Shown one piece after another: positions 20,404-31,500 of a DNA stretch of 49,969 nucleotides. Position 1 is the first letter of the stretch. Every line of letters starts with the position of its first letter. Below the pieces are notes generated by a model. The model searched no databases and was not told where the DNA came from. It was given only the letters and a program-made list of their open reading frames with translations. This DNA comes from an uncultured Porphyromonadaceae bacterium (GTDB taxonomy: Bacteria > Bacteroidota > Bacteroidia > Bacteroidales > Muribaculaceae), in NCBI GenBank assembly GCA_947175665.1, contig CAMWNR010000004.1, forward strand, positions 1 through 49,969, read 5' to 3'. The translations under genes and the position numbers were made by a program.

Positions 20404-22320
20404 TTATTTATAATATTCCTCATAATTTTCATCCACGTGGAGATAGTAACCGTTAACTTTCGCCTTAAGGTTGCTGAGAGTGATGGTCTGGTCAGGAGAG
20501 AGGGGAGTGTCGTTGCCCTCATTGGCCTGAGAGCGTGCAGTTACCTCATATCTGATGCCATTGACCGCAGAGAGCCAATATTGTTCTTCTGCAGGATCTT
20601 TGAGATCAGTGGAACTCGGATCTTTCTTATATGTAATAGTAATACTTATAGGTGCGTCTGAAGCCATAGCCGGGAGGGAGACGGGGAGACAATAACCGAG
20701 ATGATTGCCGTTGACATCGAGCAGAACGGCCGACAGGTCAACATCAAGAGGGATATTGGAAGTGGCATCGGCTGTGATTTCGACATATTGGATATGCAGG
20801 TCTTCAAGTTCCTCGGAGTCCCAATCATCTTCAGTACCGCTGTAACCGATAACCGAACCATCGCTCAGAGCGAGCGGAGCGCGAAATTCATAAGAGCCAT
20901 GAACAGGATCAATTTCCCATTCATTTTCCGGACGACCGGGGAGTTGGAGCGGGAAATGGGTAGCAGTGCCTGAGACAGCGGGATCATCGAAGTCAACTTT
21001 AAGTGCAGTAGGTATACCGTCGCCATAAAGGACATCGCCAAAGTCGGCAAAAAGCAATTTCTCGGCATCACTGTATTGAGAAATAGGATTAAGAGCCGAA
21101 CCCTGAGGCGATATAGCATACTTATAGGGACCATACCCCTTATTGTCACCGATAACAACAGGTTCATTCATAGTGAGAACATTGCCGGCCACACCGTTGC
21201 GTACGGGAGTGATAGAAAGTCCGGAATGACCACCAAGACCGTATTGCGCACAAGAATTGTAGAAACTCAAATAAAGTTGAGGGTTAGCGATACGGATACG
21301 GGTTTCCGGCTGATCAAGGAATGAAGGTATATCATCAAGGCTCACATCCTCGAAATTCAGATCATCGAGGGTATAGTTGATTTTACCGGTAAAATCTTCA
21401 ATATCAAAAGAAGAGAGGTTATAAGAAGTCTCAACATAGAATCTTGAGGCCGGAATCTTGCCTACCTTCGGAATAATATATAGCACACCGCTCTGCACAT
21501 CAATCTCACCATCATAATCAAAAGTGTGATTGTTAAGTACAGCCCCCATAGCGGCAATATCGATATCCTGAGCGCGGAGTGTCAAGGTCCATTTATCAGT
21601 TCCGATAATATCATACTCAGTCATTGTCACTAAACCTGATGCAGGATCGTAAGAACCATAACCGGTTTTGCCATCGACCAAGACCTCAGCCGGCATGCCT
21701 GAAGATAGAGTAAGACCTTTCGGGTAAACCATTTTGAGATTCTCAATACTGATTTGCTGAAGATCTGCCATAACACTCGCAGGGACAGTAAGTGTTGTAG
21801 AGAAAAGTACCTCAGGAGTACGGATGGAATTAACAGATTCTATTTTAGCATCAATATTTTCGATATGATAACTAAAACTTTTGGTAACGTCCTTAATATA
21901 GTACTTGATGGCTGTGGGGTCAGATGGAGCCGCTGATCTTACGGGAGAAGATAAAGATTGCGACATAGATATCTCAACCTGAGCCGGGGTAAGGTTATCG
22001 GGAGAATTTACATGAAAACTATGGATGTGGATTGGGTCGGAAGTAAATGTACCCGAATGGCGGAATACATACATTTTCTTACCTTGCATCTCAGGGTTAG
22101 AGCCGTCATAATCCTCTTCTACAATCGAGCCCCCCTCATCGAGTTTGATAACAGAGTTGAGTTTAACGGGTTCGAGATTGACAGGAATTACAAGATCCTT
22201 AACAGCGATTTTGGTGGTGGTATCAATATCCGACAAATCGTAGTTATTGTCAATACAACCGGTCAGCAAACTTGTCGCCAACGGGATGGCCGGAAGCCAT
22301 AAAAGGTAACTTTTATTCAT
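20404..22320 (-). CDS. Large Bacteroidales lipoprotein of unknown function
   Basis: MNKSYLLWLPAIPLATSLLTGCIDNNYDLSDIDTTTKIAVKDLVIPVNLEP; lipobox LLTGC. Confidence 0.75.
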   Translation of the reverse strand: MNKSYLLWLPAIPLATSLLTGCIDNNYDLSDIDTTTKIAVKDLVIPVNLEPVKLNSVIKLDEGGSIVEEDYDGSNPEMQGKKMYVFRHSGTFTSDPIHIHSFHVNSPDNLTPAQVEISMSQSLSSPVRSAAPSDPTAIKYYIKDVTKSFSYHIENIDAKIESVNSIRTPEVLFSTTLTVPASVMADLQQISIENLKMVYPKGLTLSSGMPAEVLVDGKTGYGSYDPASGLVTMTEYDIIGTDKWTLTLRAQDIDIAAMGAVLNNHTFDYDGEIDVQSGVLYIIPKVGKIPASRFYVETSYNLSSFDIEDFTGKINYTLDDLNFEDVSLDDIPSFLDQPETRIRIANPQLYLSFYNSCAQYGLGGHSGLSITPVRNGVAGNVLTMNEPVVIGDNKGYGPYKYAISPQGSALNPISQYSDAEKLLFADFGDVLYGDGIPTALKVDFDDPAVSGTATHFPLQLPGRPENEWEIDPVHGSYEFRAPLALSDGSVIGYSGTEDDWDSEELEDLHIQYVEITADATSNIPLDVDLSAVLLDVNGNHLGYCLPVSLPAMASDAPISITITYKKDPSSTDLKDPAEEQYWLSAVNGIRYEVTARSQANEGNDTPLSPDQTITLSNLKAKVNGYYLHVDENYEEYYK

Positions 22321-22417
22321 ACAGTAAAATTTAGATAGATAAATTAGATGTCAATAAAATTGGTGTCTATTATAATAGATGACCTTAGAAGTCAAAAGAA
22401 GTGGTAGATTAAAAACA

Positions 22418-22466
22418 CATACCACAAAAAATGTTAAGGTCAAAAATTAACATTTCTTGTGGTATG
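22418..22466. repeat. Palindrome C of the AAATGTTAA hairpin family (likely galE terminator)
   Basis: CATACCACAAAAAATGTTAA-ggtcaaaaa-TTAACATTTCTTGTGGTATG, one mismatch, a few bp beyond the galE stop. Confidence 0.88.
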
Positions 22467-22470
22467 AGTA

Positions 22471-23496
22471 TTAAGAGAGTCCGGAGATTTTTTTCTGCCA
22501 GCGCCAGGCGTTGCGCATAGTATCATCAATATCCACATTGGCTTTCCAACCGAGGATATTGTTGGCCTTTGCGGGTTCGGCCCAGATTTTTTCAATATCA
22601 CCTTCTCTACGCGGACCGATTTTGTAGTTTACCTTCACACCGGTGGCGCGTTCAAACGATTCGATGAGTTGTAGCACGCTAAGTCCGTTGCCGGTGCCGA
22701 GATTAAAGACCTCCACACTATCGCTATCTTTAGAGTCGAGCATACGCTTCATGGCAATCACGTGGGCTTTGGCCAGGTCTACAACATCGATAAAATCGCG
22801 GATACAAGAGCCATCCGGGGTATTATAATCATTGCCAAATACGGTCAGCACTTCACGCACACCTGCGGCGGTCTGTGTGAGGTAGGGTATGAGATTCTGA
22901 GGTACCCCGAGCGGAAGTTCGCCGATTTCAGCCGACGGGTGAGCCCCGACGGGATTGAAATATCTGAGCAGAATGCTCTTGAATGGTGCTCCGGCCTTAA
23001 TCGTATCGGTGATGATCTCTTCAGCGATCTGCTTGGTATTACCGTAAGGAGAGGTCGCTGTCTTGATAGGAGCAGACTCATCAATCGGATTTACATCAGG
23101 CTCTCCATATACAGTGCAGGAACTGGAGAAAACTATCCCCTCCACACCGTATTGGGGCATAAGATCGAGAAGGTTAAGCAGACTTACAAGGTTATTTCTG
23201 TAATATTTGAGAGGTTTCTCAACCGACTCATTTACTGCTTTGGAGGCCGCAAAATTTATGATACCCTTAATACCGGGGTGCTGCTCAAAGAGATTGCGCA
23301 GAGTGTCGAGGTCAGTGACATCACCCTCTACAAAGGTGGGTCGGATGCCTGATATCTTTTCGATACCATCAAGCACACCGATATTAGAGTTAGAGAGATT
23401 ATCTATGATTACAACCTCAAATCCGGCATTCTGGAGTTCCACAACAGTATGCGAACCGATATATCCTGTGCCACCTGTAACTAAAATTTTAGCCAT
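22471..23496 (-). CDS. galE: UDP-glucose 4-epimerase
   Basis: MAKILVTGGTGYIGSHTVVELQNAGFEVVIIDNL, SSSCTVYG, SPYGNTKQIAEE, LRYFNPVGAHPS. Start at 23496, not the ORF-track 23541. Confidence 0.97.
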   Translation of the reverse strand: MAKILVTGGTGYIGSHTVVELQNAGFEVVIIDNLSNSNIGVLDGIEKISGIRPTFVEGDVTDLDTLRNLFEQHPGIKGIINFAASKAVNESVEKPLKYYRNNLVSLLNLLDLMPQYGVEGIVFSSSCTVYGEPDVNPIDESAPIKTATSPYGNTKQIAEEIITDTIKAGAPFKSILLRYFNPVGAHPSAEIGELPLGVPQNLIPYLTQTAAGVREVLTVFGNDYNTPDGSCIRDFIDVVDLAKAHVIAMKRMLDSKDSDSVEVFNLGTGNGLSVLQLIESFERATGVKVNYKIGPRREGDIEKIWAEPAKANNILGWKANVDIDDTMRNAWRWQKKISGLS

Positions 23497-23503
23497 TATG
23501 TAT

Positions 23504-24406
23504 TTAATTAAAGAGTTTTTCAGGATATACCCCTTCGTCAACGAGTTTACGGAATTGTGCTACTGTAGCGGGACGGTCGGCGGCATAAGTTACGCCAAAC
23601 CACTTAGAGGGGGTTTCTTTAACAAGAAGCGAGGCTTTGCCTGATTCGATCATCTCATTGACAACGGTAGGAATAAAGAATTCCGACTTTAGTTCATCGC
23701 CATGCTTGGAAAGAAAATCAATAAAAGATTTTTCGGAGTAATCAAAATAATCAGGTGTAAACGCCCACATATTCATAGAGACATTAGCACCCTCCGGAAA
23801 AGCCACTTCCTTATCATCGACAATCTGAATAAGTTTGCCATCCTTATATTGAATACCGTGGCACTCGTTTACGCCGGTGAGATATCCCTCGGGAGAGACC
23901 TGACAATGACCTCTGCTGACGCCACCGTTTTCACTCAGAGTATTTTCTATTTTAAAGCCTACCATGCCGTACTCACCTGTTTTACCTTCGAGAGATCGTA
24001 ATAGGTCAGCCAGGATCTCAAAACTCTCCTTGCCATAATAATCATCTGCGTTAATTACGGCAAAGGGTTCGTTGATCACATCCTTACCCATAAGCACGGC
24101 GTGATTTGTACCCCACGGTTTGGTGCGTTCCGGGTTTGGAGCAAAGCCATCGGGGAGCGCATCGAGTTCTTGAAATACAACCTCTACAGGGATGTGATTT
24201 TCGTATTTAGCGATTACTTTTTTGCGGAATTCATCCTCAAAATCATGGCGTATTACAAAAACTATTTTGCCAAATCCTGCACGGAGAGCGTCATACACGC
24301 TATAGTCCATGATAGTCTCGCCACCCGGGCCGAGAGAATCGAGTTGTTTAAGACCACCGTATCGGCTGCCCATTCCGGCTGCCAGGATAAAAAGTGTCGG
24401 TTTCAT
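23504..24406 (-). CDS. Nucleotidyltransferase family protein (NTP-transferase fold)
   Basis: MKPTLFILAAGMGSRYGGLKQLDSLGPGGETIMDYSVYDAL...VINADDYYG. Confidence 0.88.
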   Translation of the reverse strand: MKPTLFILAAGMGSRYGGLKQLDSLGPGGETIMDYSVYDALRAGFGKIVFVIRHDFEDEFRKKVIAKYENHIPVEVVFQELDALPDGFAPNPERTKPWGTNHAVLMGKDVINEPFAVINADDYYGKESFEILADLLRSLEGKTGEYGMVGFKIENTLSENGGVSRGHCQVSPEGYLTGVNECHGIQYKDGKLIQIVDDKEVAFPEGANVSMNMWAFTPDYFDYSEKSFIDFLSKHGDELKSEFFIPTVVNEMIESGKASLLVKETPSKWFGVTYAADRPATVAQFRKLVDEGVYPEKLFN

Positions 24407-24555
24407 AAGGATAAGTTGATTAGTATAAGAAACTAATGAAAATTAAATGATATTTTTTATATAAATCAAAAGAATCCTGAACTGCTCATATATTGAGTCC
24501 GCACCCTGAAAATGTCAACATAGGGTGGCGATAAGTAAAACAGAATCCGTTGATT

Positions 24556-25689
24556 TTATTTAGGTTTTTTACGAATAAGTATCATAAGATGGATGAGATA
24601 ATCAAACCAAACCAATTTGGAATTGGCATTACGAGAGATATCTCTTTTTGCAGCATCGATATCAGAAAGCATTTCCTCAACATTGGCAACATTTATAAAA
24701 GGTGCGAATTTAGAAGAAAATGTTACCTCATCGGGAGTCATAACATTGAGAGGAGGGAGGCAGAGGTTGGCGATGAAGTTCTCTCTGATCATCCTTGCGA
24801 AATAGTCAAGAAGTCGTTGGGACTTCTCGCGACCCATATCTGCAAGTTTATCACTCCATCCTTTTAGTTCTGAAACCTTACGAGAAAATGCGGTGCGCAT
24901 AATATTGCGGAAAATTTCAGAAAATTCGCTCATCTCCCCCTCTTCGGAGGCTAATTGCAGAGCCTTAAGGAGAGACCCTTCGGCCAGAGTGGCACAGATT
25001 TCGGAATTATGTTCCGACACCCCCCGTTTTTTCAAGAAATCAGCAATTTCTACATCAGAGGGGCGATATAATGAAATCCTTTGCAATCTGGAGAAGATGG
25101 TAGGGAGAATAGAAGCAGGGTCATTGCTGACACAGAGGAAGATAGTATCTTCGTGCGGTTCTTCGATTACCTTAAGGAGTCGGTTGGCCGCCTGGACATT
25201 CATTTTCTCCGGGAGCCATATCAGAAAGACCTTAAACCGGGAAGAGTAATTTGATAGCGAAGCCTTGATGAGCATATCATCGGCTTCATAGCGGTTGATG
25301 ATAGGTTGGGTAGTACCGCTATTCATCAGCAATACCCAATAAGGGTAATCCATATACGGAGATTCGGAGAGGAAACGTTTCCACTCCTTGGCATAATCGG
25401 TAGAGAGGAGTTTGCCTCCACTCTTATTGGCCGCAATAGGGTATATATAATGAAGATCAGGGAAATTATCAGCAGCAATCTGCCTGCATGCCGGGCACTT
25501 GCCACAAGCATCACCATCAGGAGTACGGTTTTCGCAATTCAGGTAAGCCACAAAAGCGCGAGCAAGCATCATTTTGCCCACGCCCGAAGGTCCGGATAAA
25601 AGCAAAGCATGCGGAATTTTATCCGAATCCACCAATCTGCGCAATGCGTCTACAGCATTGCTATTACCGATAATATCTGCAAATCTCAT
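24556..25689 (-). CDS. holB: DNA polymerase III subunit delta'
   Basis: ALLLSGPSGVGKMMLARAFVAYLNCENRTPDGDACGKCPACRQI...NVQAANRLLKVIEEPHEDTIFLCVSNDPASILPTIFSR. Confidence 0.9.
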   Translation of the reverse strand: MRFADIIGNSNAVDALRRLVDSDKIPHALLLSGPSGVGKMMLARAFVAYLNCENRTPDGDACGKCPACRQIAADNFPDLHYIYPIAANKSGGKLLSTDYAKEWKRFLSESPYMDYPYWVLLMNSGTTQPIINRYEADDMLIKASLSNYSSRFKVFLIWLPEKMNVQAANRLLKVIEEPHEDTIFLCVSNDPASILPTIFSRLQRISLYRPSDVEIADFLKKRGVSEHNSEICATLAEGSLLKALQLASEEGEMSEFSEIFRNIMRTAFSRKVSELKGWSDKLADMGREKSQRLLDYFARMIRENFIANLCLPPLNVMTPDEVTFSSKFAPFINVANVEEMLSDIDAAKRDISRNANSKLVWFDYLIHLMILIRKKPK

Positions 25690-25801
25690 CGTATGCAAAT
25701 ATAGCAAAAAAATCCCGATAATTAAAGTGGATTATCCCACGGTTCTCTCAGAATAATTGTGATAGTGAAAAAACATATCACATTTATGGAGAAATATATC
25801 G

Positions 25802-26227
25802 TCAGATATCATCCTCATCATCCCAGTCGAGATAGAAGTCATCAGCGTATGTAGAGTCGCGGAATGCGGCCAGATCTCTACCTTCACGTTTGGTAGGACG
25901 ACCGAGTCCTTTGCGACGGTCTACGAAGCCGGAAATCTTAGTCATTTCAAGCAGATCATATTGAGACTGCGGGGTTAAATTCTCAAGATATTCCGGCACT
26001 AATTTTGCTCCGAGGCGATTTTCGGTCAACTGCTTGACGCGAAAAGTATAGGTAATAGGAGGCTTCTTAACCTCTATGATATCTCCGACCTTAACACCGC
26101 GAGAAGGTTTGACGGCTACGCCACCCATCATCACTCTCCCTTTCTTAACAGCGTCTGTAGCCATAGATCGGGTTTTGAAGATTCTCATGGCCCAGATCCA
26201 TTTATCAACTCTTACTTCATCTTTCAT
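25802..26227 (-). CDS. RNA-binding S4 domain protein (Hsp15-like)
   Basis: VRVDKWIWAMRIFKTRSMATDAVKKGRVMMGGVAVKPSRGVKVGDIIEV. Confidence 0.92.
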   Translation of the reverse strand: MKDEVRVDKWIWAMRIFKTRSMATDAVKKGRVMMGGVAVKPSRGVKVGDIIEVKKPPITYTFRVKQLTENRLGAKLVPEYLENLTPQSQYDLLEMTKISGFVDRRKGLGRPTKREGRDLAAFRDSTYADDFYLDWDDEDDI

Positions 26228-26233
26228 AATGAT

Positions 26234-27139
26234 TTACAATCTTTTGAGTGTAAGCATCGGTTTGCGGAGCAGATTAACCAAAATTACCGTATTGGCATCT
26301 ATAGGTTTGGCGTGAGCCACATCTTCAAGTGCTACAATAAGTCTGGTCTGATTTTCAGGATTTTCACAAGCCATACGGGTAGTGACGATATTGTGGAAAT
26401 TAATGGTATTTGCTGTCTCCATATCGATATCGATAGAGCCGTTAAAGAGATTGCAACCTGTGTTGCCATGAATTTTCATGCCATCGATATCAATTACTAT
26501 TTTCATTTCAGGGTCATTGATCGATTCATCTTCGATAGCCGAGATAAGCCATGCTCCATTTAAAAAATCAAAAGTCTGGTGCATCAGCGTAAGCACAGTA
26601 TTGCCATTGGCATCGGTAAATTGCAGATAATAATTATCATCATTATGACTCCAGGTATAAGCCACAGTATTCTGCAATGCCAGATTAATACGATCATCCA
26701 TCGCATTCATAGATTGACATAACCGCATTGTAGAGAGCATATTCGAGAAAGTAAGAGTATGTTCCTCTTTATTATAAGAATAATCGGCATTAATAGTATT
26801 ACAACCGTTATTGCCATAGACCTTCTTCTCTTTCGGCACAAATTTAAGGTAAGCGGGAGTATCGGGATTGACTCTTTCGCCACCCACCTCTTCGATAGTC
26901 CAATCACCTGTAACCGCACCATCTTCGAGATCTTTGGCCGTAAACTCTATTTTATTATGGTCAGCGTGTAGCGATTCGCGGTCAGTAGGTAGTACAGCCT
27001 CCTCTTTGGACTTGCCGGTACTCTTATCGCCTGAAGCCAAGAAAGGGATACTGTTGCAAGCAGACAGCGTAAAAAGAAACGTGCCCGATAGGAATATTTT
27101 ATATAAAATTCTCATTATTACCAAAGTAGTTTTAATCAA
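26234..27139 (-). CDS. META (HslJ-like) domain lipoprotein with two META-like repeats
   Basis: GDWTIEEVGGERV...YGNNGCNTINADY and GAWLISAIEDESI...HGNTGCNLFNGSI; lipobox LSAC. Confidence 0.85.
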   Translation of the reverse strand: MIKTTLVIMRILYKIFLSGTFLFTLSACNSIPFLASGDKSTGKSKEEAVLPTDRESLHADHNKIEFTAKDLEDGAVTGDWTIEEVGGERVNPDTPAYLKFVPKEKKVYGNNGCNTINADYSYNKEEHTLTFSNMLSTMRLCQSMNAMDDRINLALQNTVAYTWSHNDDNYYLQFTDANGNTVLTLMHQTFDFLNGAWLISAIEDESINDPEMKIVIDIDGMKIHGNTGCNLFNGSIDIDMETANTINFHNIVTTRMACENPENQTRLIVALEDVAHAKPIDANTVILVNLLRKPMLTLKRL

Positions 27140-27153
27140 AACCCATCAATAAA

Positions 27154-28425
27154 TCAATCACCCCAATGTCGTCTGATAGGGTACTTGGTGGGGCGCAATA
27201 GCAGACGCAGAGAGGTAGAGTATGTGCAATAATTCCATATCCAGTTAAGCAGGACATTAATTTTATTACGCATACCTAAAATAGATACGAGGTGTATGAG
27301 CATCCATATCCACCATGCGATTCTACCTGCAAACGAGAAGCCGGGTAAGTCAGCGACAGCGCGATTACGGCCTATTGTAGCCATTGAGCCACGATCGGAA
27401 TATTTAAATTTCTTAGTAAACTCACCGTTATTCAGATTCTTGGCAAGATTGCGAGCCTGCTGTATAGCAGGTTGAGCCACCATAGGATGTCCCTTTGGGT
27501 ATTCGTCAGTTTCCATCAGCGCAATATCCCCCAAGGCGCATATAGAATCTTCAATTCCCTTAACACGGTTGTACTCATCTACAAGTATGCGGCCATTTCG
27601 AGCCACGCACTCTTCGGGGAGGCCGGGCATAGTTTCGCCTCTTACCCCTGCGGTCCAGATAAGGGTTTCCCAATACTCCTCGTGGCCATCGGCAAAAGTT
27701 ACGATTTTATTATCATAACTCTTCATCATAGTGTTGAGCCGCACGTCGACCGAAAGTTCCTTAAGATAAGAGAGTGCCTTGGCCGATGCTTTTTCAGACA
27801 TGGTGCCGAGTACCTTGCCTGTACCTTCAACCAATGTTATAGATACATCGTTAGGATCAAGTTCGGGGTACTCGCGAGGAAGCACATCGCGTTTCATCTC
27901 ACCCAATGCGCCGGCAATCTCCACTCCCGCGGGGCCACCTCCTACTACAAGGAAACTGAGCAATTCTTTGCGTCGCTTCGGGTCTGTCTGCATGCAACCG
28001 CGTTCCAGACGGTCAAGAATCTCATCGCGGGCGTGATCAGCCTCACCGATAGTTTTGATGCAGTAAACCTCTTTGTATAGGTTATCCATGCCGAAAAAAT
28101 TATTGGTGGTACCTGCCGCAATTACCAATCTATCGTAAGGTATAGATTCGTAAGAGGTGGTTACAACCTTGTTTTCGACATCAATATTTTTGACATGCCC
28201 CATGTGATATGAGGTAGATTTATTATGCTTGAATTCCCTGCGGAAGGGGAAAGAAATATTACTCTGGGCGAGAGCAGATGAAGCGATCTGATAAAAAAGA
28301 GGAGGGAAGGAATGGAAATTGTTCCTGTCGATAACTTTGATATCAAACCGTTTTTTGTCTAATCCCTTAGCGAGATTTATTCCGGCGAAGCCGCCTCCGA
28401 TTATAACTATTGTCTCTTTTTTCAT
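27154..28425 (-). CDS. ndh: Type II NADH dehydrogenase / FAD-dependent oxidoreductase
   Basis: ETIVIIGGGFAGINLAKGLDKKRFDIKVIDRNNFHSFPPLFYQIAS...FLVVGGGPAGVEIAGALGEM. Confidence 0.93.
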   Translation of the reverse strand: MKKETIVIIGGGFAGINLAKGLDKKRFDIKVIDRNNFHSFPPLFYQIASSALAQSNISFPFRREFKHNKSTSYHMGHVKNIDVENKVVTTSYESIPYDRLVIAAGTTNNFFGMDNLYKEVYCIKTIGEADHARDEILDRLERGCMQTDPKRRKELLSFLVVGGGPAGVEIAGALGEMKRDVLPREYPELDPNDVSITLVEGTGKVLGTMSEKASAKALSYLKELSVDVRLNTMMKSYDNKIVTFADGHEEYWETLIWTAGVRGETMPGLPEECVARNGRILVDEYNRVKGIEDSICALGDIALMETDEYPKGHPMVAQPAIQQARNLAKNLNNGEFTKKFKYSDRGSMATIGRNRAVADLPGFSFAGRIAWWIWMLIHLVSILGMRNKINVLLNWIWNYCTYSTSLRLLLRPTKYPIRRHWGD

Positions 28426-28505
28426 AATAGACTTATATAATTAGGCTATATATATATAGTAACCCTTCTGTAGGGTGAAAGTTTAGTAAATATTAATTAA
28501 AAATT

Positions 28506-31500
28506 TTATTCATTCTTATCCTGTCGGGATAGTGGGGTATCATCAGGAATAGAATATGGAGAGGGAGTATCGGAGAGAGGGAAAGAGTCCTTAGAGGGTG
28601 TTTGGGTGTCTTTATATGATGCACATATAGAAGAGTATACACATCCGGCACAAGTGTCCTCATCATATCTGGCGGCAAAATCTACCGACTCATCAAATAT
28701 TTCGTTGATAGTGGCATCTACTTCACCCATAAACTCATCTATGAGAGTAGTGCCGGACTCATTATCCCACTCGATATCGTGGTAATCAATCCTGATATTG
28801 CCAATCTTCGGAATGGCCTGATTACGCGCAGTGGCACTGAATATCTTCGGGATAGAGTAGATAATCGGTTTTACGCTTAATATCGACTTGCCGTCTCTTG
28901 CTCTTGACTCATTTAAAAACTGCGAGTAGAGCAAAAGTTGAAACAGGTGTGAGGAACTGAAGTCATCCCTAAAAATATCCTCGATAGATTCGGCCCGGGT
29001 ATGTGCGGCTCCGGTCTTGTAATCCACAATACGGACTGTATCAGGATTACCGTCACACTCCGCGTCATCTATACGGTCGATAGCATAAGTGATATTGACC
29101 TCTATCCCGGTGTCAAGAGTAAGTCGGAGAGTATCCTTTATTTCACAACCGTAAAGAGTAAACGGAGCAAGGGTTTTATCATACTTCAGTATATTTCTGA
29201 TCTGTATAAGGGCGCTCTCGGCTACAATCTGAGTATCAAATTGTAGCGGATTGTCGTAATCCTCCTTATCGAGATGATAATGCTCTTTATTAATCTCTCT
29301 ACGCAGAAGATCAAGTATATGCTTGTCATCAGCGAGCAGACTGTCGATAAAATCCGGGGTGATGACTATCGGATTATCCAGCCACACACCTTTGCCTGCC
29401 AATTCCGGTGGGAGGTATAGGCGCTCCATGACATGGTGTACGATATTACCGTATGTAATATTATCCACACCGTCAGATGGTGTGGGATCGTCCTGAAGTT
29501 TCTCGATAGCGTTGTAGTAAAATTTAAGCGGGCACGACAGATACTTTTTGAGATTGGAGGCTGAGAAATAACCGGGTTTCTCGTCGGGATACTTCTTTAC
29601 ACCCGCGGGAGTGAAGAGAGCGAGTTTCTTTTGTATATCCCCTTCGTTTTTAGAGATAAGAATATCGTTTCTCTCAGGGGCTGATGGAGAATATCGGTAT
29701 TCTACCTGCTTGAGTTTGCCGCGTGCATGAAGATACTTCAACTGCATTATATACCGTGACACACCACCTGATAAACCCGAAGCACGGTTATCGTAAATCA
29801 TCGTCACCCTCTTGGCGCGACTGAGCAACCGATAGAAATAGTAAGAGAAAATATTTTCCTGATAGTTGATAGGGGGTAGACCGTAGGCACGACGTATTAC
29901 ATTTGGCAGAAACGATCTTTTTCGGGATCTCATCGGTATAACCTTATCATTGACCGAGACAATATACACATGGTCAAAATCAAGAGATCGGGTCTCAAGA
30001 AGACCCATGATCTGCAGACCTTTGAGGGGTTCACCCTCAAAGGGTACGGTTTCGCCCATAAGCAATTTATACGCTTCGCCCAGAGTGGAGGCGACATTCA
30101 TAGTGATGCCGTATTGAGAGATCGCCTCGCTGAACTGTGCCAGTGCTTCGCGCCAGGCTTCTACGTGAGATTTTTCGATAGTTGAGCCGATGTGTTCGCC
30201 GATCATACAGAGGATATTGTCAAGATATTGGCACACTTCATGCGATGTGGCTTGTTTGGAGAGGGGCATGAGCAAATACTCACCTTTCTCACCAAAAAGT
30301 TTGCGCAGGTCAAAATCTTTAACTACCCTGATATGTCGTCTTGAATATTCGCGGCGGAATCTGCGTATTCTGTCTCTTCCTATAATAGCCTGAGCGTAGG
30401 GGTGAGCGAGGAGATTATCAACTTCGGCAAAGGCGTATCCCTGATAATCCTTGGCATCGCGACGTATGAGTTGCATACGGCGCAGCAGCATCAGAAACGA
30501 AGTGACCGAAGTGAGTTTGAGAGGGTATCCCATAGTCAGGTTCGCTTTACCTATGTTTTGAGGCATAGAGTAGAGCATCGGGATAAGCAGAGACTCATCG
30601 GGGAGTACAAGGGCAACTTTAGCGTTGTCAAATTCGCTTTGCGGTATCTGATCGTGAAGTTCGGAGATGAGGTCGGAAGCGATCTTAACCTGAGCCACTT
30701 TTGAGGGAGCGGCAACAGCAGTAAGTTCAGGCATAGTATTGCCCGCATTGCACTTATTGAGGAAGGGTAATAACCACTCGGGGGCCGGGAAAAATTTAAT
30801 ATTCCTCATCACAAAGTGGCCTGCAGAGTTGGCACTATGACAGATAACCGGTCCGGTAGCGTCCCAAACAAAATCTCCGAGCGACTCATCCGGATGAAGT
30901 GGAGAACGTAGTTTTTTGAAGATCGTAAAAAGTTCCCATTCAGATCCCGACAAGGCATTAAAACCTACAAATACCACTTTAGAGTACGGGATGAGGGTAG
31001 ATATACTATCGTTGTCATCGGCATCTTCGATATTGCGTATCGCATGGCGATAAGAAGAGCCGGCAGTGGCATAACCCTTAGCATCGAGTTCGGCATGAAA
31101 TTTCTGATAAAGCGGGTATAGGATTTTCCAGAGTCTTACAAACTTCTTCTTTGTATTTGAGGAGTCGGAATTTTGATTATCAGAATCATCGGAAAAGTCC
31201 ATCCAGAAAGCGGAATCGTCATAATTATCGAGTTGGTAGCCGAAATATTCCTTAATCACTTCCCGCTGTTCGGGAGTGAGGAAAGAAGAGGTTATTCTTC
31301 TGAAGTCCGAGAGGTTTTTGAAGAGTGTGGCAGGATCAGCAAGATTCATATCGACCTCGCTAAAATCGTTAAGTACGGTTTCACCCCATCGGCGGAAAGA
31401 ATCAAAAGAAGCGTCTGCGGCATAAAGATCCCGATAGCACTTGAAGAGTAAGAATACGAGGTCTATTTTAGAGTCTACTAGTTTGCCCGACAGTAGTGCG

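Noticed and set aside
22762-23352. 196-aa plus-strand ORF antisense to galE
   Set aside because: Long antisense open frame within a clear galE coding region; no independent signals.
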